From CAVWNR01 sp963756525 (GTDB lineage Bacteria; Actinomycetota; Actinomycetes; Mycobacteriales; Jatrophihabitantaceae): a stretch of DNA of 64,000 nt. A model generated the notes under the pieces. It did not search any database. It was not told the DNA's origin and saw nothing but the letters and a program-made list of their open reading frames with translations. Shown in pieces: positions 15,602 through 24,330 of the stretch; the stretch's first letter is position 1, and each line of letters begins with the position of its first letter. The stretch spans positions 1,116,001 through 1,180,000 of the forward strand of contig CAVWNR010000009.1 in the NCBI GenBank assembly GCA_963756525.1, given 5' to 3'. The position numbers were made by a program, and so were the translations under genes.

Positions 15602-17098
15602 GTGCCCGGCTCACGGTCGGCGCGGCTGCGCCGCAATCTCACGGTATGGCAGGCGGTCGGCCTCTCGGTGGCGCTGATGGCGCCGAGCATGGCCGCCAAC
15701 ATCAACCCCCAGCAAACGGCGACCACGGTCGGCCGGGCGGTGCCGCTGGCATTCTTCCTTGCCGCGCTGGGGGTGTTACTCGTCGGCTACGGATTCGCCA
15801 GGCTCTGTCAGTACTACCAGCACGCCGGATCGGTGTACGCGTTCGTCGGCTCGACGCTCGGCCCGCGCACCGGCGTGGTCTCGGGGTTGGCGTTGTTCGC
15901 GACGTATGCGTTCTATGGCGTGGTGACCTCCTCGGCCGCGGGCATCCTCGGCACCGATTTCCTCGACAAGGTCGGCATCTGGAACGATCCGCCGGATTGG
16001 GCCCCGTTCCTGCTCGCCGCGGCCGCATTGGCCGGCGCGCTCGCGCTGACGATCGTGCCGGCCCGGCGCGGCACCACGACCTTGCTCACGATCGAAGCAG
16101 CGACGATCGCGCTCATCCTCGTGGTCTCCGCCGTGGTGCTGGTGCGGCTGATCGGGCACAATGCGCCGCACGGCGGCAATCAGGGATTTACCCTGTCGGT
16201 GTTCGCGATCGAGCCGGGCACCAGCGCATCAACGCTGTTCCTCGGCATCGTCTTCGGCTTCCTCTCCTTCGCCGGGTTCGAGGCGGCGGCGACACTCGGC
16301 GAGGAGACCGCCAACCCGCGGCGCGACATCCCGCGGGCGATCCTCGGCACCGCGATCTTCGGTGGGGTCTACTTCGTCGTCGTCACCGCGATCTCGGTGA
16401 TGGGATTCGGCACGGACGCCAACGGGCTGAAGGCGTTCATCGGCTCGCCGTCGCTGGTCGGCGACCTCGGCTCGTCCTATATCGGCAACTGGGTGGGCGA
16501 CCTGGTGAGCCTCGGCGCCGCGATCAGCGCGTTCGGCTGCTGCCTTGCCTGCGTGGTGGGCGCGTCGCGGCTGCAGTTCGCGATGTACCGCGACGTGGCC
16601 GGGCCACGGGGCCTGGCCAGCGTCTCGCGCGCCGGCACGCCCGCCCGTTCGGCGCTCGCAGTTGTCGCGCTGATGGCGCTGATCATCGTGGTGGACGTGG
16701 CGGCGTTCGGCGCCAAGGCCGAGGACACGTTCGCCTGGTCCGCGACGATCGGCACGCTGATCATCCTGGTCGCATACCTGCTGACCACTCTCGGCGCGAT
16801 CCGGCTGCTGTTCGTCGACCGGAAGCTTCCGGTGCCGATGTGGGAGCTGGTCATCCCGCTCGCCGCGATCGGGCTGCTCGGCTACACGCTCTACCGCAAC
16901 GTCATCCCGTACCCGCCGTCGAACACGGCGCCGTTCTGGTTCCCGATCGTGGCCGGCGCATGGCTCGCCGCCAGCGTGGTCGCGGTGTTGGCCGCGCCGC
17001 GCGCCGCGGCCCGGCTCGGCGAGCGCCTCGCTGCGGAGGAGGGGTTCGTCCCGCAGCCGGAAGAGGAGCTTGCGGCACGCCGGCTCGCCGGTGCGTGA
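15602..17098 (+). CDS. APC-superfamily amino acid permease
   Basis: About 498 residues with twelve predicted membrane helices. The first helix region NLTVWQAVGLSVALMAPSMA and the G-rich helix VFGFLSFAGFEAAATLGEET (substrate-binding helix 6 of APC transporters) identify the family. It would import an amino acid or amine together with protons or sodium. It is followed by the amidohydrolase gene with 8 bp overlap and faces the glutamine synthetase-like gene, so the three probably act on the same nitrogen compound. Confidence 0.88.
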   Translation: MPGSRSARLRRNLTVWQAVGLSVALMAPSMAANINPQQTATTVGRAVPLAFFLAALGVLLVGYGFARLCQYYQHAGSVYAFVGSTLGPRTGVVSGLALFATYAFYGVVTSSAAGILGTDFLDKVGIWNDPPDWAPFLLAAAALAGALALTIVPARRGTTTLLTIEAATIALILVVSAVVLVRLIGHNAPHGGNQGFTLSVFAIEPGTSASTLFLGIVFGFLSFAGFEAAATLGEETANPRRDIPRAILGTAIFGGVYFVVVTAISVMGFGTDANGLKAFIGSPSLVGDLGSSYIGNWVGDLVSLGAAISAFGCCLACVVGASRLQFAMYRDVAGPRGLASVSRAGTPARSALAVVALMALIIVVDVAAFGAKAEDTFAWSATIGTLIILVAYLLTTLGAIRLLFVDRKLPVPMWELVIPLAAIGLLGYTLYRNVIPYPPSNTAPFWFPIVAGAWLAASVVAVLAAPRAAARLGERLAAEEGFVPQPEEELAARRLAGA

Positions 17099-18236
17099 CG
17101 GCGCCGATCTGCTCGACGGCGTCGAGCTGATCGACCACCACTGCCACGGCATCCTCCGCACCGACCTCGACCGTGCCGGGTTCGAATCCCTGCTCTGCGA
17201 GGCGGATCGACCCGGCCCGTTGCACGGCAGCCTGTTCGACACGCAGGTCGGCCTGGCAGTGCGCCGATGGTGCGCGCCGCTGCTCGACCTGGCGCCGCTC
17301 ACCCCGCCGGAGGAGTACCTGGCGCGGCGCGCGCAGCTCGGCGCGTCCGAGGTGAACCGCCGGCTGGTCGGCTCGTTGTCTACCGCGCAGTTTCTCCTCG
17401 ACACCGGCTTCCGGCCCGACGAGCTGACCTCACCGCACGAGTTGGCCGCGCTCGCGGGCGGCGCCGGGCACGAGATCGTCCGCCTGGAGCAGGTCGCCGA
17501 GGATGTCGCGGGAACGGCCGGCGCGGCCGGCTTCGCCGATGCGTTCCGCGCCGAACTGCGGCGCCGGTGCGCCGGCGCGGTCGCAGTGAAGTCGATCGCC
17601 GCATACCGGGTGGGGCTGCGGCTCGACCCGGCGCGGCCTACCGACGCGCAGGTCGGCGCGGCCGCGGATGCCTGGCTGCGCGCCGTAGCCCCGGGTGCCC
17701 CGGTGCGCCTCGCCGATCCGACGCTGACCCGCTTCCTGATCTGGTGCGGCGTGGATCTCGGCCTGCCGGTGCAGTTCCACGTCGGCTACGGCGACGCGGA
17801 CGTCGACCTCGCCGAGTGCGACCCGCTGCTGCTTACCCCGATGCTGCGCGCCACCGCCGGCAGCGGCGTTGCGATCATGCTGCTGCACAACTACCCGTTC
17901 CATCGTCACGCCGGCTATCTGGCGCAGGTCTTCGACCACGTCTTCGTCGACGTCGGCCTGGCGGTGCACAACGTCGGGATCCGAGCCGGCGCCGTCCTCG
18001 CCGAGCTGCTCGAGCTCGCGCCGTTCGGGTCAGTGCTCTTCTCCTCGGACGCCTTCGGCCTCGCCGAGCTCTACGTCGTGGCGACGACCTTGTTCCGCCG
18101 GTCGCTGGCCGGCTACCTCGAGGCGGGGATCACCGAGGCGGCCTGGACAGTTGCAGATGCGCAACGGTTCGCGAGCATGATCGCTGGCGGGAACGCGCGC
18201 CGCGCCTACCGGCTCGACGAGTCGGTCAGGCCCTGA
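17091..18236 (+). CDS. Amidohydrolase family protein resembling the N-terminal half of FluG
   Basis: About 381 residues. VELIDHHCHGILRTDLD carries the HxxxH-type metal motif seen in FluG-like amidohydrolases; VQFHVGYGDADVDL, IMLLHNYPFHRHAGYLAQVF and VLFSSDAFGLAELYVVAT supply the later His and Asp ligands of the TIM barrel. GTG 17091 overlaps the permease stop; TTG 17070 is an alternative, but a GAGGAG lies too close to it. In fungi the FluG protein joins such a domain to a glutamine synthetase-like domain; here they are separate neighbours. Probable role: hydrolysis of a gamma-glutamylated or related amide intermediate. Confidence 0.8.
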   Translation: MRDGADLLDGVELIDHHCHGILRTDLDRAGFESLLCEADRPGPLHGSLFDTQVGLAVRRWCAPLLDLAPLTPPEEYLARRAQLGASEVNRRLVGSLSTAQFLLDTGFRPDELTSPHELAALAGGAGHEIVRLEQVAEDVAGTAGAAGFADAFRAELRRRCAGAVAVKSIAAYRVGLRLDPARPTDAQVGAAADAWLRAVAPGAPVRLADPTLTRFLIWCGVDLGLPVQFHVGYGDADVDLAECDPLLLTPMLRATAGSGVAIMLLHNYPFHRHAGYLAQVFDHVFVDVGLAVHNVGIRAGAVLAELLELAPFGSVLFSSDAFGLAELYVVATTLFRRSLAGYLEAGITEAAWTVADAQRFASMIAGGNARRAYRLDESVRP

Positions 18237-18699
18237 CGGCCTCGGCCAGGGCCGCGAGGGCGGCGAGGGCACTCATCAGCTCGGTGAGGCACTCGGCCGC
18301 GACGGCGACTGCGGCGGTGACGGTCTGCTCGACCTCGGCGACCAAGCTGGCCGGCAGGTCCGCGCGGACCTCGGGCGCGCGGACCGCCGCGGCGAGCTCG
18401 CCGGCGAAGAGCACCACTTCGATGCCGACGCCCGGCTGGTCCGGGTCGTCTGCGTCGGCCCACGCGTCCTCGACAGCGGCCAGCAGCGTCGACAGCGCCG
18501 CGCAGTGCCGCTCGACCATCCAGGCGCGGCAGCCGGACTCTTCGTCGGCCAGCGCGGCGAGCAGGCTGACCGGCTCGGTGAACCGCCGGGGCTCCCCCCG
18601 TCGGCGCGCCCAGCTCGGCACGCAGAGCCCGCAGTCGCAGTCCGGTTCCTGCAGTGCGTGGTGCTGCGGCGCGCCGAGGGCAGCGGTCATGGCGCTCAT
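18226..18699 (-). CDS. Small alanine-rich helical protein, unknown
   Basis: About 157 residues, strongly helical and alanine/leucine rich (LAALADEESGCRAWMVERHC; VAAECLTELMSALAALAALA). Near the N-terminus is a cysteine cluster DCDCGLCVPSW that could bind metal. I recognise no family. The 3' end overlaps the convergent amidohydrolase by 11 bp. Start codons at 18714, 18699 and 18690 are possible; none has a clear ribosome binding site. Confidence 0.5.
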   Translation of the reverse strand: MSAMTAALGAPQHHALQEPDCDCGLCVPSWARRRGEPRRFTEPVSLLAALADEESGCRAWMVERHCAALSTLLAAVEDAWADADDPDQPGVGIEVVLFAGELAAAVRAPEVRADLPASLVAEVEQTVTAAVAVAAECLTELMSALAALAALAEAVRA

Positions 18700-18801
18700 G
18701 GTGCCCGCGGCCACGCAGACCGACCGCCCGACACGCCGGGCGGTATTCGCCTGCCGCGAACGCGCTGGACGTGGCCGTCCGGCGGCTGGTCAGCTACTCG
18801 C

Positions 18802-19821
18802 ATGGACGTGTTGGTGCTGGGCGGCACCGTCTTCCTCGGCCGGGCCGTGCTGAGCGAAGCGCTGGCCGCCGGTGCTCGCGTCACGATCTTCAACCGCGGC
18901 GTTTCCGGGCCACCGCCGGACGGCGTCGTCCAGGTGACCGGCGACCGAACGGCGCGCGGCGACCTGGCGCGGCTGGCGGGACGCGGTTTCGACGTCGTCG
19001 TCGACACGTCCGGGTACGTGCCGGCGGACGTCACGCTCGCCGGGGAACTGCTCGCCCCGAACGTCGGGCACTACGCGTTCGTCTCGACGATCAACGTCTT
19101 CCCCGGCTGGCCGGCGGCAGAGGATTACCACCGGGGCGGCGTCTACGCCGCTTCCCCGGATGCCACCCGGGCCGACGCTCCCGACGACGAGACCTCGTAC
19201 GGCTGGCTCAAGGCGGGCTGCGAGCAGGCGGTGCTGCGCGCGTTCGGCGCCGGCCGGTGCAGCCTGCTGCGTGCCGGGCTGATCGTCGGTGCGCACGACT
19301 CGCGGGTCGGCCGGTTGCCGTGGTGGATCGACCGAGTGGCCCGTGGCGGCGAGGTGCTCGTGCCGGGCAGCCCGTCCGACGGGCTGGCGATGATCGACGC
19401 GCGCGACCTGGCCGCGTTCGCCCTCTCGGCGGCGGCCGGAACGTTCGAGGTGAGCGGCCCTCCCGGCCAGGTGACGCGCGACGAGCTGATGACCATCTGC
19501 CGGGAGGTGACGGGCTCGGAGGCGCGCCTGTGCTACGTCGACGGCGGGTGGCTGGCCGGCCAGGGCGTCGCCGAGTGGACCGAGCTGCCGCTGTGGGCCG
19601 CCGACGCGCCGAGCGCCTTCCGCCACGACGTGGCCGCGGCCATGCGCGCCGGGCTGCGCCACCGCCGGATACGCGACACGGTCGCCGACACCTGGGCCTG
19701 GCAACGGTCGGTGGGCGGCGGCTGGCAGCCCACCGAGCGCACGCCCGGACTCGCGCCGGCCAAGGAGGCCTCGCTGCTGCGCGCCTGGCGCGCGCTTTCG
19801 CCGGGCCTGCGTCGCGGCTGA
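18802..19821 (+). CDS. NAD-dependent epimerase/dehydratase-like reductase
   Basis: A 339-residue extended-SDR protein. MDVLVLGGTVFLGRAVLSEA is the Rossmann nucleotide-binding motif (GGTxFLG), DVVVDTSGYVP follows the third strand, and TSYGWLKAGCEQAV carries the catalytic YxxxK. The type with GGTVFLG is common in actinobacteria as a reductase of unknown substrate. ATG 18802 begins right at the first beta strand; longer starts add no domain. Confidence 0.8.
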   Translation: MDVLVLGGTVFLGRAVLSEALAAGARVTIFNRGVSGPPPDGVVQVTGDRTARGDLARLAGRGFDVVVDTSGYVPADVTLAGELLAPNVGHYAFVSTINVFPGWPAAEDYHRGGVYAASPDATRADAPDDETSYGWLKAGCEQAVLRAFGAGRCSLLRAGLIVGAHDSRVGRLPWWIDRVARGGEVLVPGSPSDGLAMIDARDLAAFALSAAAGTFEVSGPPGQVTRDELMTICREVTGSEARLCYVDGGWLAGQGVAEWTELPLWAADAPSAFRHDVAAAMRAGLRHRRIRDTVADTWAWQRSVGGGWQPTERTPGLAPAKEASLLRAWRALSPGLRRG

Positions 19822-19866
19822 GCGGGTCGCCCACCTCGGCGCCGTCCGCCCGTAGACTGCAGGCCC

Positions 19867-20559
19867 ATGCAGTCACTCGCCGGACCGGTGCTGGCGTCGA
19901 ACCCGCTCGACTCGGCCCACCTGCTCGGCAGTTTCGGCCTGGCCGGGCTCGCCATCATCCTCTTCGCCGAGTGCGGGCTGCTGGTCGGCTTCTTCCTCCC
20001 CGGCGACACGCTGCTGCTCGCCGCCGGCATCGGGGTGGCGACTGGCACGATCAAGACGCCGCTGGCCGCGTTTCTCGTCGTCGCACCGCTCGCGGCGATC
20101 GCCGGCAACCTGGTCGGCTACTGGATCGGCTACCGGGTCGGGCCGCACGTCTTCGATCGCCCCGAGTCGCGGTTCTTCCGGCCCGAGTACGTCGAGCGCA
20201 CGCACGCGTTCTTCGAGCGGTTCGGCTCGTGGACGATCATCCTTGCCCGGTTCGTGCCGATCGTGCGCACCGTGGCGACGGTGATGGCCGGCGTCGCCCG
20301 GATGCGCTTCGGTCGCTACGTCGTGTACAGCGTGATCGGTGGTGTGCTGTGGACGTGCGGCATCCTGGTCCTCGGTGACCAACTCGGCAAGATCAAGTTC
20401 GTGCAGGAGAACAAGGGCTACCTGGACTACGTCCTGATCGCCGTGGTGCTTGTCTCCCTGCTGCCGACGTTCGTGCACCTGTGGCGGGGGCGCCGCCGGA
20501 CCCGGCAGAACACCGAGGTCGCTGAGCGGCTCGCCGACCCGTCGGGCAGGGCGGTGTGA
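19867..20559 (+). CDS. DedA/VTT-family membrane protein
   Basis: A 230-residue protein with five to six membrane helices. GLLVGFFLPGDTLLLAAGIG is the re-entrant ExxxxxxxPGD-type motif of DedA, and FFERFGSWTIILARFVPIVRTVATVMAGV is the second conserved block with the essential arginines (given here by position about 118-146). DedA proteins act in lipid-carrier (undecaprenyl phosphate or phosphatidylethanolamine) transport and membrane homeostasis. The stop codon overlaps the GTG of the RNase J gene (GTGA), indicating translational coupling. Confidence 0.88.
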   Translation: MQSLAGPVLASNPLDSAHLLGSFGLAGLAIILFAECGLLVGFFLPGDTLLLAAGIGVATGTIKTPLAAFLVVAPLAAIAGNLVGYWIGYRVGPHVFDRPESRFFRPEYVERTHAFFERFGSWTIILARFVPIVRTVATVMAGVARMRFGRYVVYSVIGGVLWTCGILVLGDQLGKIKFVQENKGYLDYVLIAVVLVSLLPTFVHLWRGRRRTRQNTEVAERLADPSGRAV

Positions 20560-22270
20560 CCGCGCCGACGACGCAGGGCCGTACGGTTCGCGGGGAGCCG
20601 CCCGCGTTGCCGCGCGGCGGGCTTCGCGTGGTGGCACTGGGCGGCATCGGCGAGGTCGGCCGCAACATGACGGTGTTCGAGTATTCCCCGGGGGTGGGCG
20701 CAGCCGCCTGCTGGTCGTCGACTGCGGCATGCTGCTCGGCAAGACCAACTCCCCCGGCGTCGACCTCACCCTGCCGGACTGGTCCTACTACCGCGACCGG
20801 CTCGACGACATCGACGCGATCGTCCTCACCCACGGCCATGAGGACCATATCGGCGCGCTCCCCTACCTGCTGCGCGAGCGCCCCGACGTGCCGCTGATCG
20901 GCTCCCGGCTGACGCTCGCGCTCGTCGCCGCCAAGCTCGACCAGCACCGGCTGCGACCCGAGCTGCGCCAGGTGCGCGAGGGAGAGCTCACCAGCATCGG
21001 CCCATGGGGGCTGGAGTTCTTCGCGGTGAACCACTCCATTCCGGACGCGCTGGCGGTCGCCATCCGGGTCGGCCGGCACACCGTGCTGCACACCGGCGAC
21101 TTCAAGATGGACCAGACCCCGCTGGACGGGCGGCTGACCGACCTGCCGGGCTTCTGCCGGCTCGGCGACGACGGGGTGGACCTGCTGCTCGCCGACTCGA
21201 CCAACGCGGAGGTGCCCGGCTTCATCCCGTCCGAGCGCGACGTCGGTCAGGTCGTCACCGATGTGATCACCAAGGCCACCGGCCGGGTGATCGTCGCATG
21301 CTTCGCCTCGCACGTCCATCGGGTGCAGCAGGTGCTCGACGCCGCCGTGGCCACCGGACGGCACGCCGCGCTGGTCGGCCGGTCGATGGTGCGCAACATG
21401 CAGATTGCCCGCGAGCTGGGGCTGCTGCGCGTCCCGGACGGCGTCATGATCGAGCTGGCCGAAGCCGAGGCGCTGCCGTCGCGGCGCGTTCTGCTCATCT
21501 CGACCGGCTCGCAGGGCGAGCCGCTCTCTGCGCTGTCCCGGATGGCCAACCGCGAGCACCCGGTCATCCGCGTCGTCCCGGACGACACGATCGTGCTGGC
21601 GTCCTCACTCATCCCGGGCAACGAGACGTCGGTCGGCCAGGTCATCAACGGGCTCTCGCGCCTCGGCGCCACGGTCGTACACAAGTCGTCGGCCCTGGTG
21701 CACGTATCGGGCCACGCGCCGGCCGGCGAGCTGCGCTACCTGCTCAACTCGGTGCGGCCGAAGAACCACTTGCCGGTGCACGGCGAGTGGCGGCATCTGC
21801 GCGCGCACGCCGCGATCGCCCGCTCCACCGGTATGCCGGACGAGCGGATCATCCTCGCCGAGGACGGCACCGTCGTCGACCTCGTCGACGGCGTCGCCTC
21901 GATCGTCGGCGCGATCCCGGTGGGGTTCGTCTATGTCGACGGTCTGGCGGTCGGCGACATCGGCGACGCCGCGCTGAAGGACCGGCGGATTCTCGGCGAG
22001 GAAGGCATGATCTCCATCGTCGCCGCCGTCGACCTGGTCGCCGGCAAGGTCGTCTTCGGCCCGGAGATCACGGCGCGCGGCTTCACCGACGACCCGGACG
22101 CGCTCGAGCCCATCCGCAAGGACCTGATCAAGACGGTGGAGCAGGCCATCGCCGACGGGGTACGCGACGCCGACGCGTTGCAGCACATCGTCCGCCGCAC
22201 GGTCGGCCGCTGGGTCGACCAGACCTACCGCCGCCGTCCCATGCTCCTGCCCATGGTCGTCGAGGTCTGA
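20556..22270 (+). CDS. rnj: Ribonuclease J, with an apparent -1 frameshift near 20690
   Basis: Metallo-beta-lactamase/beta-CASP exo- and endoribonuclease. The N-terminus (GGLRVVALGGIGEVGRNMTV) is read from GTG 20556. The rest (LLVVDCGMLLGKTNSPGVDL, the zinc motif THGHEDHIGALPYLL, the beta-CASP motifs and a C-terminal dimerisation part with HGEWRHLRAHAAIA) is in the -1 frame. The change falls inside TCCCCGGGGGTGGG at 20685-20698. There the frame reads C CCG GGG, which has the X XXY YYZ form of a -1 slippery heptamer, but a missing G in a run is the simpler reading. Both parts are otherwise undamaged. The start overlaps the DedA stop (GTGA). Confidence 0.85.
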
Positions 22271-22292
22271 CCCGCTTGTCCTCGTCCGCCGC

Positions 22293-22341
22293 TGTTGATG
22301 TTGGACTACTGGCGGATATTCGACCACTACTCCAACATCAA
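22293..22341. repeat. Intergenic palindrome, family A, copy 1
   Basis: Arms TTGATGTTGGA (22295-22305) and TCCAACATCAA (22331-22341) with the centre GGATATTCG. Over 22 bp the arms have four mismatches. The same element, with perfect arms, occurs at 53553-53603. It lies 22 bp after the RNase J stop and 26 bp before the map start. Confidence 0.9.
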
Positions 22342-22367
22342 GACGGGGATTTGGGGAGAATGGACGC

Positions 22368-23231
22368 ATGACAGTCCGCACGCCCGTTGCGCCGGGGGTC
22401 GTCTCGTCCCGGCGCGCGGTGCCCCGCTCGATCGTCCGGCCGCCGTACGTCGACGGCACCGGGCCGGCCGACCTCGACGACCCGATGGTAAAGGACGCCG
22501 ACACCATCGCGCGGATGCGGGTCGCCGGACGCATCGCCGCCGACGCGCTGGTCGAGGTCGGGCGGCACGTCGCGCCGGGGGTAACCACTGACGAGCTCGA
22601 CCGCGTCGGCCATGAGTTCCTGGTCGACCATCGCGCCTACCCGTCCACCCTCGGCTACAAGGGCTTCCCGAAGTCGCTGTGCACGTCGGTGAACGAGGTC
22701 ATCTGTCACGGCATACCCGACGCGCGCCGGCTCGACCACGGCGACGTGGTGAAGATCGATGTCACCGCATACATCGGGGGGGTGCACGGCGATACCTGCG
22801 GCACGTTCTTCGCGGGGACGCCCGCGCCGGAGGTCCGCGACCTCAGCGAGCGCACCAGGGACGCGATGCTGCGGGGCATCGCCGCGGTCAGGCCGGGCCG
22901 GCCGATCAGCGTCATCGGGCGGGTGATCGAGTCGTATGCGCGGCGCTTCGGCTACGGCGTGGTGCGCGACTACACCGGCCACGGGGTCGGGCCGAGCTTC
23001 CACACCAAGCCGACGATCCTGCACTACGACGAGCCGCGGGCCAGCACGCTCATGCAGCCGGGCATGACCTTCACCATCGAGCCGATGCTCACCCTCGGCG
23101 GCTACGACTGGTACATGTGGGACGACAACTGGACGGTGCTCACCAAGGATGGCTCGTGGGTGGCGCAGTGGGAGCACACCCTGGTGGTGACCGCTGACGG
23201 CGCCGAAATCCTGACACTGCCCGGCAGCTGA
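22368..23231 (+). CDS. map: Methionine aminopeptidase, type I
   Basis: A 287-residue protein with an N-terminal extension of about 40 residues (PRSIVRPPYVDGTGPADLDD, an SRPPY-like linker as in actinobacterial MapB forms) before the pita-bread catalytic domain. Metal ligands are visible in DVVKIDVTAYIGGVHGDTCG (two Asp), TGHGVGPSFHT (His), FTIEPMLTLG (Glu) and WEHTLVVTADG (Glu), and the substrate His in EVICHGIPD. It removes the initiator methionine from nascent proteins. Confidence 0.95.
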   Translation: MTVRTPVAPGVVSSRRAVPRSIVRPPYVDGTGPADLDDPMVKDADTIARMRVAGRIAADALVEVGRHVAPGVTTDELDRVGHEFLVDHRAYPSTLGYKGFPKSLCTSVNEVICHGIPDARRLDHGDVVKIDVTAYIGGVHGDTCGTFFAGTPAPEVRDLSERTRDAMLRGIAAVRPGRPISVIGRVIESYARRFGYGVVRDYTGHGVGPSFHTKPTILHYDEPRASTLMQPGMTFTIEPMLTLGGYDWYMWDDNWTVLTKDGSWVAQWEHTLVVTADGAEILTLPGS

Positions 23232-23309
23232 TTCCCCGCCGGCCTGCGCCGCCTGGGTCAGCGCGGCGAATACCCGGTCGGCCAGGCGGTGATGACTTCT
23301 ACGGCGGTG

Positions 23310-23873
23310 TCAGTCCGACTCATCGCGGGCGCGCCTGTAGCGCTCGTAGATCACGCGCGAGCCGAACGTCCTCGTCTCGACCAGGTCTAGCCGAACGTCT
23401 TCGGTGACCGGCGGCAGGAAAGGCGTGCCGCCACCGACGACGACCGGATTGCGGAACATGCGCAGCTCGTCGACGAGGCCGAGCTCGATCGCTGCCGCGG
23501 CCAGGCCGGCGCCGCCGATCGAGACGTCCTTGTCGGTGGCGCCGAGCGCCGCAGCAGCCTCCTCGGCCAATGACGCCTCGGCGAGCCGGGCGTTGCCCTG
23601 GACGCTGTCGAGGGTGCGGCTGAAGACGACCTTCGGGATCGCGCACCAGACGTCGGCGAAGGCGGCCCCGAGTTCGTCGTCGCGCATCGACGGATCCGTC
23701 TCCCACGGCAGCATGGTCTCGTAAAGCCTGCGGCCGCACAGGTAGCCACCGAGCTCGCGTGTCTGCGCGATGTGGAAACGAAACTGGTCCTCGTTGGGCA
23801 CTGTCCACCCGAACGCGCCCGCGCGGTCGGCGATAAAGCCGTCCACCGAGACACCCATCGAATAGATCAGCAT
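23310..23873 (-). CDS. Dihydrofolate reductase-like (RibD C-terminal fold) protein
   Basis: A 187-residue protein: MLIYSMGVSVDGFIADRAGA at the start and DKDVSIGGAGLAAAAIELGL, VDELRMFRNPVVVGGGTPFL are the signature blocks of the stand-alone RibD-C/DHFR-like family of NADPH-binding reductases. Full length. Convergent with map, 78 bp apart. A broken member of the same family lies at 26245-26600. Natural substrate of these proteins is generally unknown. Confidence 0.85.
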   Translation of the reverse strand: MLIYSMGVSVDGFIADRAGAFGWTVPNEDQFRFHIAQTRELGGYLCGRRLYETMLPWETDPSMRDDELGAAFADVWCAIPKVVFSRTLDSVQGNARLAEASLAEEAAAALGATDKDVSIGGAGLAAAAIELGLVDELRMFRNPVVVGGGTPFLPPVTEDVRLDLVETRTFGSRVIYERYRRARDESD

Positions 23874-24330
23874 GGCTTCACGCTCGTCGCACCGGAGCGA
23901 CGGACGATCGTGAGCTTGACATCGGCTCTCCGTCCTTCTGCAGGTTGCTCTGCCACAGCTAGTGACCGATCGCGAGACGAAAACTCATCGTCGTTGGCTG
24001 TCCGAGCGATCGTACGGCCGTTGCCGACGCCGCACTGAGCTCCCGGAAGCGGACCGACCCTCGGGGTATTTCGGCGGTCCGGGGCGCTGATGCGCCAACT
24101 CCTCCAACGCCACCGCGCGCGCCCGGCACGTCGTCCCTTTGGCGAGCGGCGGTTCCGCTCGCGGGCGCCGCGGGCTACCGTCGAGCGTGGCGCGCAGGGC
24201 GGCGCCGATTTGAGCCTTCGTGATCTTGACGAATCACAGGGCCGGCGCTCAGCGAAGTGGCGCTGGCCCTGGTCGTGCGTCTTTGTCGGAGCTGATTTGA
24301 CTGCTTGATCGGGAACACGTGGAGGTTGCC
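23874..24330. other. Intergenic region with a weak hairpin
   Basis: No recognisable gene in any frame. At 24238-24270 AGGGCCGGCGC and GCGCTGGCCCT form an inverted repeat with one G-T pair and an 11-nt loop. GGAGG at 24321-24325 is the ribosome binding site of the following gene. Confidence 0.4.

Noticed and set aside
17178..17190. GGGTTCGAATCCC, a perfect tRNA T-arm look-alike
   Set aside because: No matching acceptor stem, D-arm or anticodon arm upstream, and it lies inside the amidohydrolase reading frame (AGFESLL).
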